Shown here in pieces: positions 11,617 through 25,310 of a stretch of DNA of 64,000 nucleotides. The notes beneath the pieces were generated by a model. That model was not told the origin of the DNA, made no database searches, and was given only the letters and a program-made list of their open reading frames with translations. Both the position numbers and the translations under genes were made by a program. The DNA lies in NCBI GenBank assembly GCA_947579665.1, contig OX388349.1, forward strand, positions 21,608,459 through 21,672,458, read 5' to 3'. How positions within the stretch are numbered: position 1 is the first letter of the stretch; each line of letters starts with the position of its first letter. The DNA is from Sympetrum striolatum. Lineage: Eukaryota > Arthropoda > Insecta > Odonata > Libellulidae.

Positions 11617-11960
11617 TCTGTACAGTATTCATCTAGAAGGCCTGTTGGTGCCTCACCCCCTCTGATATAAGCTACTAAAAGCAGAGAGTAATGAGGTTTA
11701 CAAGGCAGGATGAGGAGTGAGGTAGTTTGCCCTTGCTTTCCTCACTGAGCCAGACTGCTATAAGCGAGACATGTCCACGTTAGTGAAGCACACTGGCTCT
11801 ATAAGTAACACTTTTCTTAGTATTCCGTAAGGATAGACTTTAATCAGTATTAATATATTCACTCATAACTAAGTAGCTTTCATTTCATCAGTCATGATCA
11901 AGACTGGGACAAAAGACAATGAAAGATACATTTTTCTCTATCCTATACCAAGTGAAAAAT
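11617..11960 (+). repeat. Dispersed repeat family E, copy 1
   Basis: It matches 49308-49862 in order: AGTATTCATCTAGAAGGCC, TGCCTCACCCCCTCTG, GTAATGAGGTTTAC, GGAGTGAGGTAGTTTGCC, GAAGCACACTGGCTCT and CTATACCAAGTGAAA. The CCTCAC...GTGAGG and CTCCCT/AGGGA words allow local stem-loops. No open frame is associated, so it is a non-autonomous dispersed element of unknown class. Confidence 0.65.
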
Positions 11961-11974
11961 CGGTACGGAATAAA

Positions 11975-12040
11975 AAAGAAAAATACGAGCCGGACTCGAT
12001 CAAGGACCTAAGTAGCATTTTCTATCAGCAATGAGATTAT
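11975..12040 (-). repeat. SINE fragment, minus strand
   Basis: The minus strand reads GGTCCTTGATCGAGTCCGG, a B-box-like core with a decayed 5' part, then CTCGTATTTTTC. It lies directly after family E. Confidence 0.45.
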
Positions 12041-13149
12041 TCCTCAAATATTTTTCGATGCTTAAGCATACACTCTAAACGTGAAAAAACAATTGTTAGC
12101 CTCGTTTACGTCTAGCTTTTTCCTCGTGTATCCCATGCTGATAGGAGAATCTTTTCCTCGTTTACAAAAGCAATTTTGTTCTTTCCAACCAAAGACTATA
12201 TAAAGAGGCTCTCGCAGTCCTTGAGGTCCTTTAAAAGTTGCTCTTTAATATGCAAATCGTAGAAGCTATAACTTAAGATTAGCTTATTTTTTACCATCTG
12301 TATCCATATTCGTTACTAGACACTACTTCTACTAGGTCACTAGAGATAGAGAGTTCACAAAAAAACCGATTACAGGAAACAATAGAGTAGGTACAGAAAT
12401 TCAGTGTAAACATCCAAAAGGAGTCGTTTGATAAATAGTTGCTTACATTTAATGTAAGTTAACTCAAAAATTACATTCGCAATTATTTACAGCACTCAAC
12501 GATGCATCTAAGAAGACAAACATAATTCAAAATCAAGATTGTCATTAAGACATAATTTAACCGTTAATTATTCTCATATTTCAGTGCTTAATTACATTAA
12601 CATCAATGCACTTCATAACAGAAATTAAAGCTACTTGTGCGCAAGACCCTAGATATTAGTATTCCATGACATAAACCTCCACAATTACTAAAAACGTCGT
12701 TGTGAAACGACCAATGGCTTTACTAACTTCCCTTATATTTCGAATAAGACAATTTTCTGCCATAGATAAATGATCCCAAAAAGAAACGGACTTGAAAAAA
12801 TGGCTGACCTAATGTTAGTTTGATCATGTTGACAATGATGTGTATCAATTTGTAACATATTGTGTATGCAAATATAAATATATATTTTTATTTTAACAGA
12901 AGTTATTATTACGTATGCTTTGAGTAAATTATAATTTAATTACCTATTCGTTTGATAGCTTTTATCTTTAGTTATATATAAAAATTATTTTAATTACCAT
13001 CACTTCGTTTCACCTGTACGTACAAACCTGAAAGCCCAAAAACCAAAAAAATTTTCATCATCCCTCCCTTGCTGACAAAATATTTCACATTCTTTTAGTC
13101 AGGCACGCATCACACAAAATTAACTAAGCGAAAAAATCCCACAGGAGAA
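12041..13149. other. Unassigned AT-rich DNA
   Basis: No gene or repeat recognised. Confidence 0.4.
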
Positions 13150-13890
13150 CGATACAAATGGAAAAAATTAATCACATCTCTCTGCTTAATTAACAATGAC
13201 CGCCACCGACGCCGGCGGGATCTCCAAAAATTCCCCTCATTAGCACCTCCGAGAACTCTAATTACCCTAAAGTATTGGCTTAGTACCCTAACGCGGTTTC
13301 GTCACCATTTTAATTTCAGTAAGTGCATCCCTACGAGGGAACGCTGCCATCGACCTCCTCCTTACCCCATCTCGCAAGATGGCCGGGAAGTAAGGCGAAC
13401 CCACACAAAAAAACCGCCAACAAACCCTTCTCCAGACCGCGTACGGACAGACGGACTGGGGAACCTTTCTCGCGAAAACAAACCCCCGAGTAAATGCCAA
13501 GGAGTCGTAAATATAGCTCCAAAACATCCACGCAGTCTTCCTTAGAAGAAAGACTCGATTTTTATCGAGCTGCGAGCTCGTGAAGGAGGATGACTACGTG
13601 CTTTTTCCACTTTCGCAACGACTTGGAAAACATTCTCTCGCTCCGCGTTTCGAGACAATCCTCAAACATTTCCCTCGCTAACCAGCGCCCTCACTAGATT
13701 CGGAGTTTACTCTTTCCCATGAAAAAGCCCATTATGGGAATAAGAATCATTTCCTACTCCTCCGCGCGAACTTGACTCTGAAGGATATTTTCTTGCGAAA
13801 ACACGTTACTCCGCGCGAAAAATACCGAGAGAATGCTGGAAGGAGGTGTTACATTTAGCACGCCCGAATAGAATGGGTACCGAGATGAAT
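13150..13890. other. GC-richer island, C-rich left, G-rich at right edge
   Basis: C exceeds G over 13190-13790 and G is favoured only at about 13800-13890, so the switch is less sharp than in the other islands. The short open frames here are not recognisable. Confidence 0.4.
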
Positions 13891-14879
13891 TATACTCCGA
13901 GCTTTTGAGTTGATAAAAAATGTTTCAATAAGATTAAGAAGGTGCAAAATGATTCTGCTGCGAGTCAACAAATGAAAACCAGAAAAATGTCCACGAAAGT
14001 CGTGAAAAGTAATTTTATAACTCCAAAAATAAATTTCAAGAAGTAATCAGAAACAGAGGATAGATAGAGAACTTTGTCCTTTATCAAAGTCTTGAAGCTC
14101 TGCATCAATTAAAATTGTTAATTGAGGTTCTAAGATTAAGTACTACAAAGAAGAGGTCTATCTGATTAAATTTGCAATATATTTATGAATCGTTGAAAAA
14201 TAACAAAAGGAGAAATAAATTATAACACTAAAAGTAGTTATTCGATTCTCAAATGAAATTTGACCGCCAACCTAGTTTTGATATATATTTCATTTTCATT
14301 AATAATGAATACAACAAAAATTATTCTTTTTAATTAAAATTACCGTTTTAATTGATAATGCCTCAATTGTTCAGTATCAACTATTGAATTCGCTAGCACA
14401 TGATTTATAGAATATCGTACATCGATACTGTCAACAGTACACTTTTAGAAGTTGCTACGTCGTTCAGAATCAAAATGTTGCTAAATGTACCTAAATAATA
14501 TAAATACAGAGCTAGAAACTATACTATGTTATAAACCATGTATTGTAATCAAAAACGTAAATCACGTAAATTCAAAATAATTACAACAGAGTGAAAATTT
14601 ACAAGTATCACGAAACATACAACTGGGCTTGCAAGTAAAACAATACACATTAGCGCAAAAAATAAAATTTCCAGCAGCAGTTTCTAGCAAATCATTTGGA
14701 ATAAAGTAACTAAAAGTTGACCAATACCACCCGAGAAGTTTCTAATAATTTTGAAAATAAAAACTCTTCTGCTCGAATATTTCTAAGGTAACACAAACAA
14801 AGTTCCCCGGCAAAAAGAAGAAAACATTCATGCAAAACATTCCCAATCGCTATCGTAACTTAGAAACGAAAAAACTCCG
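13891..14879. other. Unassigned AT-rich DNA
   Basis: No gene or repeat recognised. Confidence 0.4.
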
Positions 14880-15525
14880 AACGCATTTCCATAAACCCGA
14901 AACACCGCAAACTTCATCGACTGCACCTCCTCCTTTCATTCTCTCAAATCGCAACCCATTCCGCCTTTCATATTAACGTCCGCGATCCATTGAACGACGG
15001 CTTTGCCAACCCCGCCTCCCCCTTCCGAAAAACCCTTTCGGCCCTAAATTATTCCCTTTTACTCCAACGCCCTCGACTTAATCGTCCCGCTCGTTTCTTC
15101 CCTGTTGCACCCCTTAAACGTGACCCACACCACCGCCTACACAATTATATGGAATTTCTTGCCTCCGAGCCTTTATGCGTACTTGCGCCGACGAGACTTT
15201 TAATGAAACGATTGTTATGCAGGGAAAACGAAAGGGGGATTTCTTCGTATATAAAAACCGAGAGAGAGTTTCGACTTGAAGTTCTGCGGCGCCCACTTCG
15301 GCGGAGTTGAATACTTCTGCGTGACTTTTCCCTCGTTCCCTCGGGTCACTGAGGAAAATATATTCGGAGGGAATAGAGGGGCTCACTTTCTGAGTTTTCT
15401 GTGTAATTTAATAGCGCCCAAGGAGAAAACCTTTCATGGCGTCCTGTTATGGAGGGTATGAATTAATTAGCGAGGGGAGAGGGGAGGAATTTATGAGAAT
15501 GTGAGTTTATATTGAAACGTTAGAC
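14880..15525. other. GC-rich island with C-to-G skew switch near 15200
   Basis: 14880-15190 is C-rich (CCCCGCCTCCCCCTTCC and similar). From about 15225 the strand becomes G-rich (GAAAGGGGG, then GGAGGGAATAGAGGGG and GCGAGGGGAGAGGGGAGG). No recognisable protein. Confidence 0.6.
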
Positions 15526-16689
15526 AGCCAATCAACAGGCAAATTAGTAAAGTCGTTTGAAATAATTAGTCTCAGGTGGAGATGTTGCAAATTTTCCATC
15601 GGTTGTTGCACGTAAAGAAGAAACTTCTTTCGTGAACTGAAAACAAAGTTGTTCGATGATTTTACAGATCAATTAAGGACCGTTGTAACAAGAACTTAGT
15701 TAGATGCTTGCAAACCCTACATCAATGCCTTACCTAAATCATTTTAATTCGCTTCTACTGTAGCTTTAGAAAGACTTTAAATATTTTAAACAACCTGAAA
15801 CGCTGTAAAAATAGAATTATAACATTTTTTAATTTTTAATGCAAACCATATATTGTTGTTGGACATGTATAAAATATAGATAATTGTTTAAGGACGGCAT
15901 AAAATCCGAATTTATGTTGTTTCCAAGCTTTCACCTCTACCGAATTATCAGAAAACGTACGCTGGCCACTAACCTATAAAATCATTACACAAAGTTAATA
16001 ACATTACGGAATCATTTTATAAATTAACAAGTGAACTTATCTCGAACTTTCATAAAGCTGAAATTTATAAATTTATCATTCTCAAAATTACACTTACCTT
16101 CATTAATACTTCGTAACTTAAAAATAAAAAAACGAAAAATGATGATTCAATATAATTAAAAGAATTTTCCATCAGATTCTCACTCCATGAAATTAGATAT
16201 AAGACAAGTGAAAGTTATTTCACAGCAAAATACTCCTGAATATTAATAATAAAACGAAGTAGTTGAATTTTACTTTATCGGGAGTGATCGGGGTATTTCT
16301 AGATTTAAGAATGGTAGACATAATGTTATAAATTCAAGAAGAAAATAGAAATACGAAGTTTTTCCCTCTTTCTAAAAATATCTCTTATCATACTATCTGC
16401 GAAAAATCCTAATTTCTGCCATCAAAGATATGGAGCATCGATATTATTTGTAGCACAAGGTTTTTTTTTTAATTCTACAGTAACACAGCCATGAAGGTTG
16501 GCGAAAAGTTTTTCTCTCTTTCTATATAGTATTTTCCTTATAACATCTGCGCACAGCTAAGTTTACCATTAAGTACAGGGAGATTAATGTGGCATATAGG
16601 GAGTACCACAAGGCTCAGAAACTGGACCTTAAAAGTTTTACCATTCAGTTAATCATTTCCCTTTCTATACGAAACAAAACTTAACCAAT
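15526..16689. other. Unassigned AT-rich DNA
   Basis: No gene or repeat recognised. Confidence 0.4.
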
Positions 16690-17720
16690 CCCACTTAGAG
16701 ACACCACTTTATTTCTTGGCCCCGGAGAGCTCTCGAAAAAACCTACTTCCTCCATTCCCAACTCCCCAAACTCGGAAAAAAAAACACTAAAAGCCCTCCC
16801 TTCAATTAAGCATCTCCTCCCAGCAAACATCTACGTACAACAAGATAATCACATTAACGGAAGCGAAACTTACGCTCTCATAAAAGACCGTTTATCCGTG
16901 TCAACTGCACTGCGGAAAAACACCCACCTAACGACCATTCCACGAACAAAGAGCAAACAAAAAGACGACAGTAATCTCGACTGCAAATTCAATCTCGGAG
17001 GAGCGATTCCTTCAAAACGAAATCTCGGCCTCCGAAATATATTCCTCCCCCTCTTATTCCGCCTCCACTTTCTTAATCCCCTTTTCCACTTATTTCCCTA
17101 ATTATTCCCCACCCTCTTTCTAATCCTCCTTTAATCCTCGAAACGCCGAACTCATCCAGGGTTCGCCATCGCCCGAGAGAGCCTTACACATTCCTCCTCC
17201 GTCATCTTCCGTCCCTAATACTATTCGTAATTACTCCTTCCTCTTCCCTTTGCAACCTTCATCCTCTTTTCCGCGCAGTAGACCAGACTAAGGAGGGGCC
17301 CCAGGTATATCCTTAACGCTATTAAGTCCGGACTTCCTGCGAAAAAAACGCTCATCCTCTTCGCGTTGCTGGAAATCTCGGAGATTTTTCTTTCTGAACC
17401 GTGGCGCGCCCTTTTTAACCCGCTCGGATCCCTTGACACTCTATTTCCCTCTTTTCCGACGTAACTTTGAAGTTTCGGAGACGCCTCGCTCTGCGAAAGA
17501 AACTGCCAGGCGGAAGGTGAGGCTTGGAAGTCGTCTCTTCGCTAAATCTAGGAGGGAAAAGATTATATATAATCTAAGGGTATGTACTTTGAGCGGTATT
17601 TTTACGGAATTCGGAGATTAGACAAAGGGCTGGATGCCGTATTTCTCGCTTTGGAGGACATTTTTCAGAAAAACGCAGTCCTTACAAATTTAGGATCGTT
17701 CTGCTCCTTTAGAGATCTTA
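16690..17720. other. GC-rich island with C-to-G skew switch near 17400-17470
   Basis: By hand count 16741-16800 holds 25 C and 3 G, while 17521-17580 holds 16 G and 8 C. Long pyrimidine runs fill 17040-17280. No recognisable protein. Confidence 0.6.
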
Positions 17721-20080
17721 TAAGGGGGGAGAGTTGTGCGTAAACTCCGCTACCTGCACTGGTTCAATCACAGGCGAAATATTATGCATGGAATAAATTA
17801 GCTATTCCATCAACACTACTTTACAACAACAAGAACATGAATCCTGTTATGTTCTTCCCGAATGATTAACAATATCTTTGAGCAAAGCTTCCCACACGGT
17901 GGGCCGCAGGAAAGCTCTTGAGTGTGCCGTAAGATAGAGATGACTCTCACTTTAGCAATAACCGAATATAAATTTACTTAAATTTCGCAGAGTAATTCTA
18001 TTTAAATGGAAACCCATTTTATACCATTTAAAATCTGCATTCTATTGTGTGATCTAGTATTTTATAGCCCGTAATGACGGATTATATGGGAATGCAATTC
18101 AAGTATTTTACTAAGAATTTCAAGAATAGCCTCACGCCAGAGTTTCTATGAATTTTATCTAACGATTTAAATTACAATTTATAATAATAATAAGATTTTA
18201 TCTAACACATACAAGAAAATTTCAATTTAAATGTGTTATAATAATTTCATAATGTAAAAGAAATAATAAGAATAAGAATTAAAATAAATAGTAAAGGAAG
18301 GAAAAAGGCATAAAGACAAAACAAACAAAGGTACAGAGAAACGGGGTAAATGTAAAAATTATAAAATACCAGAAGATTTATTCACATAGCCTGCATTAGA
18401 TGATTTCATCTAAAGTTTTCAGCTATCAAACTGTCTACTAAAACAGGCACGTAATACATACATTTCTAACTTCATGAAGGCGAACAACAACGAATACAAC
18501 AAACGTACAGCATAATGTCATTCATTTCGAGTGAGTACTGCACCCCTTAGTATAAGCGGCTGAGATTTACTCCTACAGAGTTATGAAACAACCCTGACAG
18601 CTCGATATAATGCCAAATGGCCTCCAAATGGAAAGGATCCCTACGTAATCCTCTTAGAGAGCGAACTTTCGAATTCGTAAGAGCTTCTTATCAAGTGGAG
18701 GCGCAGATCCTAAGATTTCTTTAAGGACCACGCAATTTCTCCTAACTATAAATACCAACTTCACTTTGTTTTCCTTCCAATGTTTTCTTAGCAAATTAAA
18801 GAAATGGCTTTCGAATGTCATAAAAAGACTTTCAACATCATTTTTCGCACGAATAGTTAATTCAGAAACTACATTTTAAGACACTGCCATGATACTCTAA
18901 ATTAACTTTGAATATAAATATATATAGTTAAGAAAAAAAGAACTGAGAAAGATACTGGATTTCAACTTTTATTTTTGAAATTAGCATCAACGCAAATATA
19001 CAACAAAACTTAAGATATAAATTGCACTAATTCTAATACCGTTATTTTTAGTTCTATAAGCAAACATTATTCCAGGAGCATAAATTAAATAATATTCCCA
19101 ATGAGAAGCCTTTGTTTGTAAAAATTTTCAACGTTAATACAGCAAAACCTTTCCTTGCTAAACATTCAATACACCGCAAAAGCAATAGCCAGGCACAGTT
19201 AGGGTATTAAAATAACTACATCCCTGGACCTCGTGACAAAGAAGGGAGCCACGCGTTGCTTTTGCCGCGGTAAATGTTTACTATAGAAAATCTCCGTGTT
19301 CATGTTGACCACGAAGGGGATTCTGATCGATTTTTGTTTGCTTAGTGAATTAAATTCGCTTTGTAAGCCTGGCTGACAAAATATTGTTTAAAAATAGCCC
19401 ATCACGAATAGGAAAATACATAGGGTCAAACACAAATAGTAAACGTGGTTAAAGAAATCAGCGAAACCTTTTTTTGCCTAAAATATATACTGCTCTCATT
19501 GAAAATATCCCGGGCGATCTTCATGGAATAGCGTACAATATCTTTATGGGGAATCAGCTCCGTTTATCAATCCCGACATCTTTGTCTTGGAAGGTACTAA
19601 AAGGAAATAGCTTCGGAGGATCGATATTTCACGATATACCAACTCGACCAGTACCTCATAAACACTATTCCGAAACACGGTTTCTCTACCTTTACCTTAT
19701 AGAGCATGTCCATGATAAAATAACACAATCGCTTTCCAAATTCACAATGGAACATGCTAACCTCTCTCCATTTCTATCCGAATAGCTATGAATTCATCTC
19801 ATCTACCTTATTTCTCTCTCTTCATTTTCAGGTTCATCTCGCTCTTTTCCTGCCGAGATAAATTTTAAAAATCTCATAAAAACCAATTATTTGACGGGCG
19901 CCGCTGGCTGATCTATATTTTCTGATAAATATTAATTAGTAGGATATGTCATTTTGATGTGACTTTTTTATGATATTTTTCTCCTTATGTTATCTTGTAA
20001 TTTATATTTTTTATTATTCTTTAAATTTATTCATTTGTAATTTATATAATTTTCATTAGCATATTGCTATCTTTTACAGT
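17721..20080. other. Unassigned AT-rich DNA
   Basis: A simple ATA-rich run lies near 18182. The open frame at 19474-19785 starts with TTG and is not recognisable. Part of 19920-20080 may belong to the LINE family C remnant that follows. Confidence 0.4.
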
Positions 20081-20135
20081 GTTTTCGCGGTTTTCCCCCC
20101 TCCATTCTCTGTGGGTGTTTTGCCGCAATATGGTT
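20081..20135 (+). repeat. LINE family C 3'-UTR hairpin block (fragment)
   Basis: GCGGTTTTCCCCCCTCC then ATTCTCTGTGGGTGTTTTG. The same block (TTTTCACACTCCC...GTGGGTGTTT) recurs at 20496-20550, at 52188-52235, and reversed at 29791-29835. Confidence 0.5.
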
Positions 20136-20479
20136 TGTTTTTTTGTCAACCTACAGTTCCAAAGATGTTTTCCCATACTCTACTCTGTCTTTTTGTTTAT
20201 ATTTACAAGTGTACATAGTCTACATTGTATGCAATTTTGACTACTATATACGGTATGTGTTGTATTGATAATGTTTTTTTATAATATGTATTTATCTGCC
20301 TCATAATGTACCTAATGGATGCAAATCCATGAACTTATCCCCTTTTTTCTGTTTGTTTGTTTTATGTACATTGCTATCATTTATTTAAATGTGAATTGAT
20401 CCTTATTTATGTACTGCTAGCAGGTACTTAATTGGTAACGGATTTCTAGATTATGTCATGTTACTTTTTTTTAAGTTAT

Positions 20480-20715
20480 TACTATCGGTGGGTTCGCGCA
20501 GATTTTTCACACTCCCATTCTTTGTGGGTGTTTCCTGCAGTGGATTTTTTCCTTAAGAATCCCTTAGGTTGATTATAACTACAATTCTTTTAATTGTTTA
20601 TCGTACTATTCTATTTAAATTAATTATTCTCTAATTAATGACAATGGGTTAGATGGAAGAAGAGACTTTTAGTCTCAATTTCGCCCAAATAAAGACGATT
20701 ATTATTACATAATGC
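20480..20715 (+). mobile_element. LINE family C 3' end (copy 1)
   Basis: It starts with a conserved hairpin block (CACTCCCATTCTTTGTGGGTG arms around 20509-20530). It continues through ATGGGTTAGATGGAAGAAGAG and TTTTAGTCTCAATTTCGCCC to AAATAAAGACGATTATTATTA. The polyadenylation-type AATAAA and the short-repeat tail are typical of a LINE 3' UTR. Diverged copies end at about 30965 and 52430. No reverse-transcriptase coding remains here. Confidence 0.6.
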
Positions 20716-20739
20716 CGATATAAGAGAGGCCCAAACCTC

Positions 20740-21240
20740 GCCAATAAAGGGTCACAGGAACTACCATTTCCTGAAGCGCTTAACCCTGCACCCGATTCCA
20801 TCCTTCATGGAGCAAATACAAAGGAGGCGTAATCCATTTAGTCTCAATAGCGGATGGGAAATAAGCATCGCCACGACAACGACGACTGAGATTCAGAATT
20901 TCAGATATGCGGCGGCTCAAATTAAATTCCGGAAAATGCGATCGAAGGGGGAAATTCGGAGATTTCGCCGCGAAAAGGATGTTTCCATTTTTCATTAATC
21001 GCGTTACGGAAATGCCGCTTTGCGACGTAACTCAGAAATATTGAGGAATCGATTGGTGAAAAGGACCTGAGGAAATGAAACTTTCATGGAGATTGTTATC
21101 GAAGATCCAGTAAACGCTGGATTTATTGCTGTATTGAAGAAGACTGCGATAGCGAGTTATCGCGGGATTTTATGATAACGGGGCAGTTGGAAGAAAAGAG
21201 GGAATATGAGAATAAAGGTTTCGTAAAAATAAACATTAAT
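20740..21240. other. Island with C-to-G skew switch near 20810
   Basis: A short C-rich left part (CTTAACCCTGCACCCGATTCC) is followed by a purine/G-rich right part to about 21210. No recognisable protein. Confidence 0.45.
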
Positions 21241-21864
21241 ATCAATGGTTCGGTTGTATAAAAGGTTCTTCACAACAGATGAACGTAAGCGTAAAAGACA
21301 AATAATAATATTCTCACTGATTCAAAACGTAGTTAATACATTACTGTAGAAAAAGACGAAAATAAAATAACCTTCAGAAACGCTAAAACCGACTTACTTT
21401 CTAACTACGAACCCATTCACGCTGTAAATCCCCATGTGGTTATAATTTCAAAACAAATCACTCAATATGTCTTCATAAGATGTCTCATTACCTATAAAGC
21501 ATGAACGAATACGACTTCATGTAGTGTTAATATTTTCGTAAAACCTGAACCAATAATTTATTTTGTCACCGGTTAGCATTTAGTTGCTAGTTTACTTTTT
21601 CCGTTAAAATGATTCAATGTCATTAACTAATAAGTTTCTTAAACAAAAATTTCGAAACGCCGCAGTAAAAGCCATTAAATAAATATCACATAATATAACA
21701 CAGTATTAGTGAAGACGAGTCAATCATTATATACTCAAATGAATAATGCTATGATTCATTTCATTTAGGGAATAAAGTATTAGTAAAATATTACATTTTC
21801 AAGACATACGTTTTACAAGTCTCCATTCAGGAATTATTTTCCGCTAACTTTAGCAAGGTGACAA
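21241..21864. other. Unassigned AT-rich DNA
   Basis: No gene or repeat recognised. Confidence 0.4.
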
Positions 21865-22055
21865 AACACTCGGCACCCACACGGTTTACCAAAAACAAAA
21901 TAAAAACAATTCAAACCAATAACAAACAAAAATAAATAGAAATTACAGTGAGATGATTTAAACACACGGCACCCGCACGGTTTAGCAAAAACAAGATAAA
22001 AAAAATTCAAACCAATAACAAACAAAAATAAATAGGAATTACAGTGAGAATAAGT
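21865..22055. repeat. Two-copy tandem repeat, 96-bp unit
   Basis: CGGCACCCACACGGTTTACC at 21871 recurs as CGGCACCCGCACGGTTTAGC at 21967. Both units continue through ATTCAAACCAATAACAAAC and AATTACAGTGAGA. Only a few substitutions separate the copies, suggesting a recent duplication. Confidence 0.85.
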
Positions 22056-22430
22056 TCTGAGTTTTCAATCGTTCAACGATGTCAAGATACATCACAAAAA
22101 ATGCTTGACAGTGAGGAAAACACTAAACTAAAGGAATCGATACACACTATCAAATGGAATCAAAAATTAACTTTCGACTTCAATTCTTCGTCGTCAAGAA
22201 CAAACGCTATCAATGACGATCACCACGAACACATTACTGAAAACAGACTCGTTACTTTTCCACCCGACAGCGACGAGCACGAAAGCTACGCAAAATTAAG
22301 TACCGGGGGAACAGACGATCGGGACATCAATCAGAATATTAACAAAACCAATCTAACTTATTCGAATGAGCGAGACGAATCCCCAAATGTGACGCCTATA
22401 TATTACTCCTAGATAGAGACATTCCAAAAC
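22056..22430 (+). other. Open frame of unknown status, 22044-22412
   Basis: A 122-codon frame begins with GTG inside the tandem repeat (the first ATG is at about codon 20) and ends with TAG. The predicted peptide is hydrophilic and rich in D, E, N and S. I recognise no domain, signal peptide or membrane segment. It could be a terminal exon but is more likely a chance frame. Confidence 0.2.
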
Positions 22431-23340
22431 TTTCCGACGCTCCCGACCGATGGAAATTAAAAGTTCGCAACAAACTCCCATAATTCCTCGCATTTCGAGT
22501 GCCTTAGCGGAAACATCCTTCCGTTAAACAGCCACTCTATAAACATTGAAAATTCAAGGGCTGCCTGAAAAGGAGAACTTTACGCCCGGCAATTTCTCCA
22601 AGAGCCTTATCTCAGATTAACAGAAAGCAAGCGATAAATTCCGCTTGAAAGGCGTGTGCCATCCCTTCGCCAGATATATGAATACCGCTCTCAATAGCCT
22701 TTCACTTTACACTACATTTGCTAAATCCTGTCGCTCGCTCCTGGACCTATCTTCCGGGGAAAGTAACCCGCCGTTCTTTGAGGAGCATTTTATCCGATAT
22801 GTCAACGTAACTCGAGAGAGATATCGACTCGTGCGGCCGATAAACTTACAAATACGAGGTAACGGCCCGAAAATATTTGGGGAGGCTCTCCGGCACTAAC
22901 GGCTCTAAAACGATCAATCACCCGTTGATTAGGGGATTGGCATTATGATCTTGTAAAATGAATTATCAAAGCGTTTGCTTTGACAGCGCCCCGTCCCACG
23001 TTTCGGCTGCAGATTAGCGACTGTCGGTGATACCGCAGAGAAAACAGCGCGACGGCAAAGCCGATTAGAGAAGTTTTTGAAACGAGATGTATCGGATTAG
23101 CGTAATTCTTACGCTTAGATTACATTACCATTTTAATCAAGCAGCGAGCTGGATTGATTTTCATGCAACCGCTCGGTGCATGCGATAATCCGAGCGGATT
23201 TTCTTCTTCGGTTTTATTCAAAATAGCTCGCAGAACACCTTTCCGGGGCGGTTTAGCATTTTCTGGTTCTATAATGAGAGTGAAAGAAGGGTGTTCGATG
23301 CGTTTGAGTTAAATTTTACGCCGGTTCTGCATGCCAAACT
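22431..23340. other. GC-rich island with C-to-G skew switch near 22760
   Basis: The left part (22430-22750) favours C and the right part (22760-23320) favours G, with many CpG. No recognisable protein or RNA. Confidence 0.5.
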
Positions 23341-24275
23341 TCGGGCCCATCAACTTCCCTCCAGGATCAAGAAGGACAAGTCTAAACAGGCTTCCAGAGA
23401 ACATCTTCGGCATTAACATATTCCGCTTTATGGCGCCGTCCCAGTTTATGTTCCTCCGAATTTTAAAACTTTCGCATCCTAGAAATATCGTAACTCTTGG
23501 AAAAGTAGACGGAAACTTCTAATAGGAGAAGTAGTTGGAAACAAAGCATTCGTGAGGAAGAAGCTAAGATGTATGATCCCTCGTGCTATGGAAACTTCAA
23601 TGCAGTGGATTCGATAAAATAAAAACAACAAAACGGATATTGCGGTTAAAGAATAAATTAAAAACACGGAATATTATACATCCTAAAATAAAATATTGAG
23701 GCAAAGTTTTGAGACAGTAATATAGTTAGAAAATGAACCCTAGAGCAATAAATTTGACCGCATAAACCATGTGACAAAAAGAATTGAATTCGAACTTATA
23801 CTAAACAAACTAAGAACCATTGAAAATAAATTTTCGGGAGAACGTCACTTCAGAAAGCAGACTTTGAGCTAAAAACAGCCGCGGGAATGAGGAGCGAGTT
23901 AAGGAAACTTGAATGAAGAGATTAGACGAAAGTTTACATTTCATGAAGTCTACTTTGAAACAACTTCGAAATGAAAATTTCGACTCAACCTTACTACCTA
24001 ATGAGATGTGCAAAAAAAGATTTAGGGCACTAAATTCCATGAACAGCTAAACAGGAATTGGCACTTCAACTTTCTCTGAAGTTATTCCTTCTTATAGATT
24101 GCTCACTCCACATATGAATAAAACTCCTTTCAATGCTAGATATAATGCAAAACCCTAGACTTCAGTGAGGTCATATTCAAGGAGAAGCGTAAAGACAGTT
24201 TACACACTAATCTTGCTTTTATATATGGGAATTCCTTCGTAAATATTAAACATATGAAAGAACACTTAAAAGGAA
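23341..24275. other. Unassigned DNA
   Basis: No gene or repeat recognised. Confidence 0.4.
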
Positions 24276-24352
24276 GAATGGGCATAAAAAATCCCATGGG
24301 ACCGGGACTCGAACCAGGAACTGTCAGAATTTTTTATGAACCATTATCCCTT
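24276..24352 (-). repeat. tRNA-derived SINE, minus strand
   Basis: The minus strand carries CTGGTTCGAGTCCCGG (B box) followed by TCCCATGGGATTTTTTATG. The A-box half is decayed. Confidence 0.6.
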
Positions 24353-24479
24353 GGAATTTTTCCTAGGTGCACGACTTCCGAGCAAAAGTCACCAGGATAC
24401 CTTTCAACCTTTATTTAATAACTACAGAAGTTAATATGAAATTCGATTAATTCCAATTTGATTACTTTACTCGATAGAT

Positions 24480-25310
24480 CACTGAATGACTAACCATCTT
24501 CAATCCTTTTTACGAATAATGATCAGGGACCTCAGTACTATTATAAAAACTCCACCAACCCTTATTATGCTAACCAACGAGCACCTCATTTCATCCACCC
24601 TCGAATCTTGCGGAATACAACCGACGCCACAGAAAGATCCACTCTACACAAAAGTTCCGGAGGATCCCCAAACTTCGCGCAATAAAAGTTGGCTGCAAAG
24701 AAATTCCTCAACAAAAAAGCCACCTTCCGAAACGAATAACAAGACGAATGGAAACGCTGAAACGGAAAAAAATCGGCGTAATCACGGCTCGAGCACGCAC
24801 AAGGCCCAATCAATCACCCGCCCCGATCATTTAATCGTGGCCAACGAAGCCCGAGAGCAATGAATCAAATGATCCCGCCCGCCCAATTCTCGTCCCTTCG
24901 CATTTCATTTCTTGCCTCTTTACGATCCCTCCATCTTTCACGCCCCAACAGCTACAACAGCCGCGATCTTCCTGCCCAACGATCCCCTCGGCGCCTTTAA
25001 AAATCCCCGCTAGTAACCCCTCGCCATCCATCAAGGGGGGGTCGATGATCAAAATCCATCGTTGCTAGATCGATCATTGTAAATGAGACTTTTTCTCTCG
25101 CTTTGATTATTTCGGTTGTAATTACTTCTCGGAACAGGTCGTCGGACGAGGAAATAGAGAATAAAACTCCGCTTTTGCTCGGATGAGCGCCCGACTCCCG
25201 AGGATAAATAAATGTTTACTTGAATCCGAAGCGAAACTTAAGAAGGCTTTTAGGCTGCCGTAAACACGGGAAGTAAAATACGAAGTTTTCCCCTCGGAAG
25301 AAGAAGCGAA
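24480..25310. other. GC-rich island with C-to-G skew switch near 25025
   Basis: C-rich from about 24590 to 25025 (GATCCCGCCCGCCCAATTC and similar). The switch is abrupt at CAAGGGGGGGTCG, and G is favoured over 25125-25300. An unrecognised 125-codon frame at 24486-24863 (plus) lies in the C-rich half. Confidence 0.6.
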
